The position numbers were made by a program, and so were the translations under genes. The notes under the pieces are model-generated. The model had not been told where the DNA came from, ran no database searches, and saw nothing but the letters and a program-made list of their open reading frames with translations. A DNA stretch of 64,000 nt from Rhodococcus oryzae (GTDB lineage: Bacteria; Actinomycetota; Actinomycetes; Mycobacteriales; Mycobacteriaceae), in NCBI RefSeq assembly GCF_005049235.1, contig NZ_SUMD01000008.1, positions 124,001 to 188,000 on the forward strand, in the 5' to 3' direction. Shown here piece by piece: positions 58,811 to 64,000 of the stretch; the first letter of the stretch is position 1; every line of letters begins with the position of its first letter.

Positions 58811-61183
58811 GTGCCGATCGCAAAAACTGTCGCGAAGCTCGCCGGATGCTCCGCTCTTGCCGGGGCTCTGCTCGCGGGCGTCATGTTTCCCCTGGCCGGC
58901 GGGTTCGGAATCCTCTCGAACCGGGCCGCCGATACCGTCGACAACGTCTCGGCCGAGCTGGTGCAGGGCGATGCCCCCACCGTCTCGACCATGGTCGACT
59001 CCGCGGGCAACCCCATCGCCTGGCTCTATGAGCAGCGCCGATTCGAGGTGCCGAGCGACAAGATCTCCAACAACATGAAGCTGGCGATCGTCTCCGTCGA
59101 GGACAAGCGGTTCGCCGATCACCAGGGCGTGGACTGGCAGGGCACGCTGCGCGCCTTCCTGACGAACACCACCAGCGGCCAGGTCCAGCAGGGCGCCTCC
59201 ACGATCGACCAGCAGTACGTGAAGAACTACCAGCTGCTGGTCGTCGCCAAGACCGACGCGGAGCGCCGGGCCGCCATCGAGACGACCCCGGCCCGCAAGG
59301 TGCGCGAGATCCGGATGGCGTTGACCCTGGACAAGAAGCTGACGAAGGACGAGATCCTCACCCGGTACCTGAACCTGGTCCCGTTCGGCAACGCCTCGTT
59401 CGGCATCCAGGACGCGGCCCGCACCTACTTCGGGATCGACGCGAAGGATCTCGGGCTCACCCAGTCCGCGATGCTCGCGGGCATGGTGCAGTCCAGCTCC
59501 GCGCTGAACCCGTACACCAACCCCGAGGGCGTGCTCGAGCGCCGAAACATCGTGCTCGACACCATGATCGCGAACATCCCCGACCGCGCAGCCGAGATCC
59601 GCGCGGCCAAGGAGGAGCCGCTCGGCGTCCTGCCCGAGCCGAACACCCTGCCCCGCGGCTGCATCGCCGCGGGCGACCGCGGCTTCTTCTGCGACTACGC
59701 GCTGCAGTACCTGGCCAACTCCGGGATCAGTCGCGAACAGGTCAACAAGGGCGGCTACCTGATCAAGACCACCCTCGACCCGGTCCTGCAGAACTCGACG
59801 CACAGCGCACTGACCGCCACCGCGAACCCCACGATCGACGGGGTGGCCGAGGTGATGAACGTCGTGCAGCCCGGGCAGGATCAGCACCGGGTGCTGGCGA
59901 TGAGCAGCAGCCGGACCTACGGCCTCAACGGCGAGATCAACGAGACCGTGCAGCCGCAGCCGTACTCACTGGTCGGCAGCGGCGCGGGTTCGGTGTTCAA
60001 GCTCTTCACCACCGCCGCGGCGATGGAGAAGGGCCTCGGCACCAACGCGACCCTCCAGGTCCCCGGCCGCGCGGAGGTCAAGGGCATGGGCTTCGGCGGC
60101 GCGAAGGGCTGCCCGGCCAACATGTATTGCGTCGAGAACGCCGGCAAGTACCCGGCCACGATGTCCGTCACCGACGCCCTCGCCCAGTCCCCGAACACCG
60201 CGTTCGTGAAGCTGATCGAGCAGGTGGGCGTCGCCCCGACCGTCGACATGGCGGTGCGCCTCGGCATGCGCTCCTACGCGCAGCCGGGCACGTCCGGTCA
60301 CGACAACCAGTCGATGGCGGACTTCCAGAAGGAGCAGAACCTCGGGTCGTTCACCCTCGGCCCCACCTGGATCAACCCGCTCGAGCTCTCGAACGTCGCC
60401 GCGACCCTCGCCTCGCACGGAAAATGGTGCCCGCCGACGCCGATCGACTCGATCTACGACCGCAACGGCAAGCCGGTGTCGATCACCCAGGAGGCCTGTG
60501 AGCAGGTAGTCGAGCCGGGCCTGGCCGATACCCTCGCCAACGCGATGAGCAAGGACGACAAGCCCGGTGGCACCTCGGCCGGCGCCGCCGGATCCGTCGG
60601 CTGGACGCTGCCGATGGCAGGCAAGACCGGCACCACCGAGTCGCACATGTCCTCGGCGTTCGTCGGCTTCACGAACAACCTGGCGGCCAGCGTCTACGTG
60701 TACGCGGACTCGCCGACCCCCCGCGAGATCTGCACCTCGCCGCTGCGACAGTGCGGCGACGGCAACGTGTTCGGCGGTAACGAACCCGCAAGGGCCTGGT
60801 ATCTCGCGATGAAGCCGGTGGTCGACAAGTACGGTCCGACCTCGCTGCCGCCGATCGACCCGAAGTACCAGAAGGGTTCGAAGAACGGTCAGGTGCCGGA
60901 GGTGACCGGGATGACCCAGTCGCAGGCGACCGGCGCATTGCAGGCGGCCGGGTTCACCGTCAACGCCGTCACCACGTCGGGACCGCCGCCGCGCGGCGAC
61001 GTGCTGAGCACCTCGCCCGCAGGCTCTGCTGTGCCCGGTTCGGCGATCACGATCTACGTGAGCGACGGCTCGGCGAAGGCCGCCGCACCGCCCGCACCGG
61101 CGCCCGGACCGGCGGCCGCGGTACCGCCGCCGATCCAGATCCCGGGCCTGCCGCCGATCCAGCTCCCCCCGCTGCCGCGCTGA
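58811..61183 (+). CDS. ponA2: Class A penicillin-binding protein PonA2
   Basis: The 790-residue bifunctional PBP has an N-terminal membrane anchor, the GT51 glycosyltransferase domain (VEDKRFADHQGVDWQG and QGASTIDQQYVKN), a transpeptidase domain with SVFK (nucleophile Ser), SPN and GKTGTTE, one PASTA domain (about 696-760: VPEVTGMTQSQATGALQAAGFTV) and a Pro-rich tail. It synthesises and crosslinks peptidoglycan. It begins with GTG at 58811. It corresponds to Rv3682. Confidence 0.93.
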   Translation: MPIAKTVAKLAGCSALAGALLAGVMFPLAGGFGILSNRAADTVDNVSAELVQGDAPTVSTMVDSAGNPIAWLYEQRRFEVPSDKISNNMKLAIVSVEDKRFADHQGVDWQGTLRAFLTNTTSGQVQQGASTIDQQYVKNYQLLVVAKTDAERRAAIETTPARKVREIRMALTLDKKLTKDEILTRYLNLVPFGNASFGIQDAARTYFGIDAKDLGLTQSAMLAGMVQSSSALNPYTNPEGVLERRNIVLDTMIANIPDRAAEIRAAKEEPLGVLPEPNTLPRGCIAAGDRGFFCDYALQYLANSGISREQVNKGGYLIKTTLDPVLQNSTHSALTATANPTIDGVAEVMNVVQPGQDQHRVLAMSSSRTYGLNGEINETVQPQPYSLVGSGAGSVFKLFTTAAAMEKGLGTNATLQVPGRAEVKGMGFGGAKGCPANMYCVENAGKYPATMSVTDALAQSPNTAFVKLIEQVGVAPTVDMAVRLGMRSYAQPGTSGHDNQSMADFQKEQNLGSFTLGPTWINPLELSNVAATLASHGKWCPPTPIDSIYDRNGKPVSITQEACEQVVEPGLADTLANAMSKDDKPGGTSAGAAGSVGWTLPMAGKTGTTESHMSSAFVGFTNNLAASVYVYADSPTPREICTSPLRQCGDGNVFGGNEPARAWYLAMKPVVDKYGPTSLPPIDPKYQKGSKNGQVPEVTGMTQSQATGALQAAGFTVNAVTTSGPPPRGDVLSTSPAGSAVPGSAITIYVSDGSAKAAAPPAPAPGPAAAVPPPIQIPGLPPIQLPPLPR

Positions 61184-61194
61184 GGCGGCTGCGC

Positions 61195-61244
61195 CGCCCG
61201 TGAGTGCTTGTGGACCCCATAGGGACTGGAAGCACTCACGGGCG
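61195..61244. terminator. GTGAGT-type long hairpin between ponA2 and yqeY
   Basis: CGCCCGTGAGTGCTT (61195-61209) pairs exactly with 61230-61244, with a partial inner stem. It lies between convergent genes and resembles the 35065-35114 hairpin. Confidence 0.72.
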
Positions 61245-61252
61245 CGCAGCGC

Positions 61253-61729
61253 CTAAAGTCGGTCCTTGACCGCCTTCGAGACGCGGGTGCCGTCGGCCTT
61301 GCCTGCCGCGAGCGCGGTGGCGGCCTTCATGACCTGACCCATCTGCCGCATCCCGGGCCGCTCACCGATCTCCTCCGCGACCTGCGCGATCGCGGTGTCC
61401 GCAACGTCGGCCAGCTCGGCGTCGGTCAGCGGGGTCGGGAGGTACTCGTCGATGATCTGCGCCTCGGCCCGCTCGGTCGCGGCCAGCTCGCCGCGCCCCG
61501 CCTCGGTGTAGATCTCCGCGGACTCGCCGCGCTTCTTGGACTCCTTCGCCAGGACCTTGAGGACCTCTTCGTCGGTGAGTTCGCGGGCCTCCTTGCCGGA
61601 GACCTCCTCGGTCTGCACAGCGGCGAGCAGCATCCGCAGGGTCTGCAGACGGAGTGCGTCCTTGGCCTTCATGGCGGCCGTCATGTCGGCCCGGAGCGTG
61701 GATTTGAGGGAGGAAGTCGAATCGGACAT
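61253..61729 (-). CDS. GatB/YqeY domain protein
   Basis: The 158-residue protein matches the YqeY family throughout (LKSTLRADMTAAMKAKDALRLQTLRMLLAAVQTEEV, LAKESKKRGESAEIYTEAGRGELAATERAEAQIIDEYLPTPLTDAEL, GQVMKAATALAAGKADGTRVSKAVK). It resembles the tail domain of GatB amidotransferases and may act with tRNA-dependent amidation; the exact function is unknown. It is convergent with ponA2. Confidence 0.92.
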   Translation of the reverse strand: MSDSTSSLKSTLRADMTAAMKAKDALRLQTLRMLLAAVQTEEVSGKEARELTDEEVLKVLAKESKKRGESAEIYTEAGRGELAATERAEAQIIDEYLPTPLTDAELADVADTAIAQVAEEIGERPGMRQMGQVMKAATALAAGKADGTRVSKAVKDRL

Positions 61730-61795
61730 GGTGCCGAACGCTACGCGCTCCGTGCACTGACGCGCATGTCGATTGCGCGCGCTGCGTATCCTGAA

Positions 61796-62761
61796 ATGGT
61801 GTTAGACGACTCACGCAACGTGCTCCGGGGAACAGCGGCCGGACTGGCGGGCGCCGCAGCGCTCGGAATCGGGTATGCCTCGCTGATCGAGCGGAACGCA
61901 TTCACCCTGCGTGAGGTCACCATGCCGGTCCTCGAACCGGGGTCATCGTCGCTGCGGGTGCTGCACATCAGCGACCTCCACATGATGCCGAATCAGAAGC
62001 TCAAGCAGAACTGGCTTCGCGAGCTCGACCGGCTCGACCCCGACCTGGTGGTGAACACCGGTGACAACCTGTCGCACCAGCGTGCGGTGCCCGCGGTGGT
62101 GCAGTCGCTGACCAACCTGCTCGGCCGCCCGGGGTTGTTCGTCTTCGGCAGCAACGACTACTTCGCCCCGAAGCCGAAGAACCCGTTCAAGTACTTCAAG
62201 AAGGAACACAAGCGCACCCACGGCGAGCCGTTGCCGTGGCAGGATCTGCGCGCGGCCTTCACCGAACGCGGCTGGCTGGACGTCACGCACACCCGGCGGG
62301 AGCTGGAGGTGGCCGGCATCCGGATCGCCACCGCGGGCGTCGATGATCCGCACCTCAAGCGGGATCGCTACGACACCATCGCCGGGCCGCCGAACCCGAT
62401 GGCCAACCTCAAGCTCGGCATCACCCACTCGCCGGAGCCCCGCGTGCTGGACCGGTTCGCGGAGGACGGTTACGACCTGGTGCTCGCCGGACACACCCAC
62501 GGCGGCCAGTTGTGCCTGCCGTTCTACGGTGCGCTGGTCACGAACTGCCAGATCGACCGCTCGCGGGTCAAGGGCCCGTCGAAATGGGGAGCCCACACCC
62601 AGCTGCACGTCTCCGCCGGCATCGGCACCTCCCCGTACGCGCCTGCCCGGTTCTGCTGCCGGCCGGAGGCGACGCTGTTGACCCTGGTCGCGGCGCCGAA
62701 CAAGGGCCCCAGTAAGGGCGTGCGACCAGGCGTTTCGTCTTCCGCGGCAGTCGTGCGCTAG
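61796..62761 (+). CDS. Metallophosphoesterase (Rv3683 type)
   Basis: The 321-residue calcineurin-like phosphoesterase has HISDLHM, NTGDN, GSND (in FVFGSNDYF) and GHTHGGQ metal motifs, after an N-terminal hydrophobic segment (GTAAGLAGAAALGIGYASLIERN) that may anchor or export it. I chose the ATG at 61796; an upstream ATG at 61766 is in frame. Family members with this layout resemble YkuE/YaeI (UDP-sugar or phosphodiester hydrolases). Confidence 0.9.
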   Translation: MVLDDSRNVLRGTAAGLAGAAALGIGYASLIERNAFTLREVTMPVLEPGSSSLRVLHISDLHMMPNQKLKQNWLRELDRLDPDLVVNTGDNLSHQRAVPAVVQSLTNLLGRPGLFVFGSNDYFAPKPKNPFKYFKKEHKRTHGEPLPWQDLRAAFTERGWLDVTHTRRELEVAGIRIATAGVDDPHLKRDRYDTIAGPPNPMANLKLGITHSPEPRVLDRFAEDGYDLVLAGHTHGGQLCLPFYGALVTNCQIDRSRVKGPSKWGAHTQLHVSAGIGTSPYAPARFCCRPEATLLTLVAAPNKGPSKGVRPGVSSSAAVVR

Positions 62762-62799
62762 ACTTTCGCTCGCTGCCCGATGAGGGCAGATGCAGGGCA

Positions 62800-62873
<74 letters not shown>

Positions 62874-62882
62874 CAGTGCCAG

Positions 62883-62915
62883 AAGGACCCGATCCGCGAC
62901 GCGGATCGGGTCCTT
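62883..62915 (+). terminator. tRNA-Pro terminator
   Basis: AAGGACCCGATCCGC (62883-62897) pairs exactly with GCGGATCGGGTCCTT (62901-62915) around GAC. Confidence 0.8.
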
Positions 62916-62973
62916 CGTCGTTATGGGAGGGCTCGGCCGGATCGTCCCGCGGCGCCGACGCCTGCGGTCGACA

Positions 62974-63909
62974 TCAGGCCGCGCGCACCTGACGTCGATA
63001 GCTCCCCGGCGCCAGCCCGTACTCGCGCTTGAACGCCTTCGCGAAGGCGAACTCCGAGCCGTAGCCGGCCCGGGCGGCGACGGAGCTGAGCGGTGCGTCG
63101 GATTCACGCAACACCCTGGCTGCGGTCGTCATGCGCCAGCGGGTCAGGTACGCCATCGGCGGTTCCCCGACCAGGGCGGTGAACCGCCGGGCGAAAGCGG
63201 CGCGGGACAGTCCGGCCCGGCCGGCGAGCGACTCGACCGACCACGGGGCCGACGGATCCTCGTGAATGGCGGCCAGCGCGGGAGCGACCGCCCTGTCGGC
63301 CAGCGCGGCGGCCCAACCCTCCGCGTCCGCGCCGGGCTGGGCCTCGAGCCAGGCCCGCAGGATGTACAGCAGCAGCGAGTCGATCAGCGCCGGCACGATC
63401 CCGTCTGACCCGACGCGCGGGTTCTCCAGCTCGGCGCCGAGGAGCTGGACCGCCGCACTGAGCTCGGGGTGACGGCCGTGTCCGGTCGGCAGGTGCACCA
63501 CCTCGGGCAGCTGCCGGACCAGTGGGTGCGGCCGCCGTTGGTCGAGGTGGTAGTTCCCGCACAGCAGGCTGGTCCGGGGGCCGTCGCCGCCGACCGACAC
63601 CGTGCCGATCGGCGACCCCGGTTGAAACTGCTCGGCCGTCTCCACCGCGGCCGGGGTGGACGGGTGGTCGGCGAGGATGTGGCCGCGGCCATCGCGCAGG
63701 AAGATCACGTCACCGGGGCTCAGCGCGACCGGCTTCAGGTGCGGCGCGTCCTCGAGGGGGACGAGCCAGCAGGTGCCGTGCAGCACCACATGGAAGCCCG
63801 CCCCCGCGACCGGCGGCAACCGCAGCCCCCACGGCGCGCGCCCGTCGGTGCGGACGGAGGAGGGATGTCCGGTCCGCATCGACGCCAGCGCCTCGGTCAG
63901 GATGTCCAC
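62974..63909 (-). CDS. AraC-family regulator with cupin domain
   Basis: The 311-residue protein has an N-terminal cupin (about 1-180: FHVVLHGTCWLVPLEDAPHLKPVALSPGDVIFLRDGRGHIL) and a C-terminal AraC double helix-turn-helix (WSVESLAGRAGLSRAAFARRFTALVGEPPMAYLTRWRM, then SSVAARAGYGSEFAFAKAFKREYGLAPGSYRR). I chose the GTG at 63909; a start at 63945 would add an Arg-rich stretch. It probably controls the adjacent oxidoreductase gene at the window's end. Confidence 0.88.
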   Translation of the reverse strand: MDILTEALASMRTGHPSSVRTDGRAPWGLRLPPVAGAGFHVVLHGTCWLVPLEDAPHLKPVALSPGDVIFLRDGRGHILADHPSTPAAVETAEQFQPGSPIGTVSVGGDGPRTSLLCGNYHLDQRRPHPLVRQLPEVVHLPTGHGRHPELSAAVQLLGAELENPRVGSDGIVPALIDSLLLYILRAWLEAQPGADAEGWAAALADRAVAPALAAIHEDPSAPWSVESLAGRAGLSRAAFARRFTALVGEPPMAYLTRWRMTTAARVLRESDAPLSSVAARAGYGSEFAFAKAFKREYGLAPGSYRRQVRAA

Positions 63910-63963
63910 CGCCCCGCGCCTCCTTCGATTGCCCAGCGATCGCAACGATACGGCCGCCCCGCG

Positions 63964-64000
63964 TCAGGCGACGCTCAGCACGACCTTGCCCCGCACCTGC
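63964..64000 (-). CDS. C-terminal end of a probable zinc-type alcohol dehydrogenase/quinone reductase
   Basis: Only 11 residues before the stop at 63964 are in the window, reading VRGKVVLSVA at the end. This is the usual ending of MDR-family NAD(P)-dependent dehydrogenases (H/VxGKVVL). The rest lies beyond 64000. The identification is weak because the fragment is so short. Confidence 0.45.
   Translation of the reverse strand, partial: QVRGKVVLSVA

Overview
The window is high-GC DNA from a mycolate-type actinobacterium (order Mycobacteriales; the Rhodococcus/Nocardia lineage fits best, but I cannot name a species). Many neighbouring genes follow, in the same order and orientation, the Mycobacterium tuberculosis block Rv3654c to Rv3683: tad pilus genes, ssd, the HAD protein Rv3661, dppABCD, acs, the Rv3668c protease, ephE, marP, a NUDIX hydrolase, a TlpA-like protein, nth, crp, a metallo-beta-lactamase, RidA, the Rv3679/Rv3680 ATPases, whiB4, ponA2, a metallophosphoesterase and tRNA-Pro. 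That synteny is from memory; no search was run. It also places two small RNAs: a 6C RNA (about 18885-18980, minus) and a probable Ms1/MTS2823 RNA (about 19998-20300, plus).

Region 1 (1-14000) is accessory. It holds the start of an APC permease gene cut by the window edge. Next is a tightly overlapping minus-strand operon: a lipoprotein binding protein, a fused LivHM permease, LivG, LivF, a luciferase-like monooxygenase and two carboxymuconolactone-decarboxylase-fold proteins. After it come an SDR, a TetR regulator, an azoreductase and an MFS pump, and then a second minus-strand operon of an AfsA-type butyrolactone synthase, a HAD phosphatase and an unrecognised protein. Both minus-strand operons begin with a SAM-IV riboswitch placed directly behind a TTGAC(A/G)-N17 promoter. 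Both promoters carry a palindrome CAACC-N4-GGTTG, and so does the azoreductase promoter beside the TetR gene. The inferred system is a SAM-sensed and possibly TetR-controlled unit that joins uptake and oxidation of an unknown, probably sulfur-containing, compound to production of a butyrolactone-type signal. This is the most likely undescribed biology here.

Region 2 (14000-39800) is the conserved block: tad/flp pilus, ssd, 6C RNA, Ms1 RNA, peptide ABC transporter, acetyl-CoA synthetase behind a perfect CRP box, a protease, NhaA, MarP and its NUDIX/TlpA/Nth neighbours, and Crp.

Region 3 (39800-49500) is an inserted catabolic island. Six genes encode the 3-hydroxyanthranilate (2-aminomuconate) meta-cleavage pathway as far as 4-hydroxy-2-oxovalerate. 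They come with an MHS transporter, an arylformamidase-like hydrolase and a LysR regulator. Four intergenic sites share a LysR-type dyad AT(A/G)(C/G)-N8-G(C/T)AT. The last aldolase and acetaldehyde dehydrogenase are not in the window.

Region 4 (49500-64000) returns to the conserved block (metallo-beta-lactamase, RidA, DUF4177, two Get3/ArsA-like ATPases). A second accessory insertion interrupts it (MFS/MarR pair, cupin, secreted protein, ECF sigma factor with a CU044_5270 protein). It then resumes with whiB4, ponA2, a YqeY protein, a metallophosphoesterase and tRNA-Pro(CGG), and ends in an AraC regulator and the tail of a probable alcohol dehydrogenase. GC-rich hairpin terminators separate most convergent genes.
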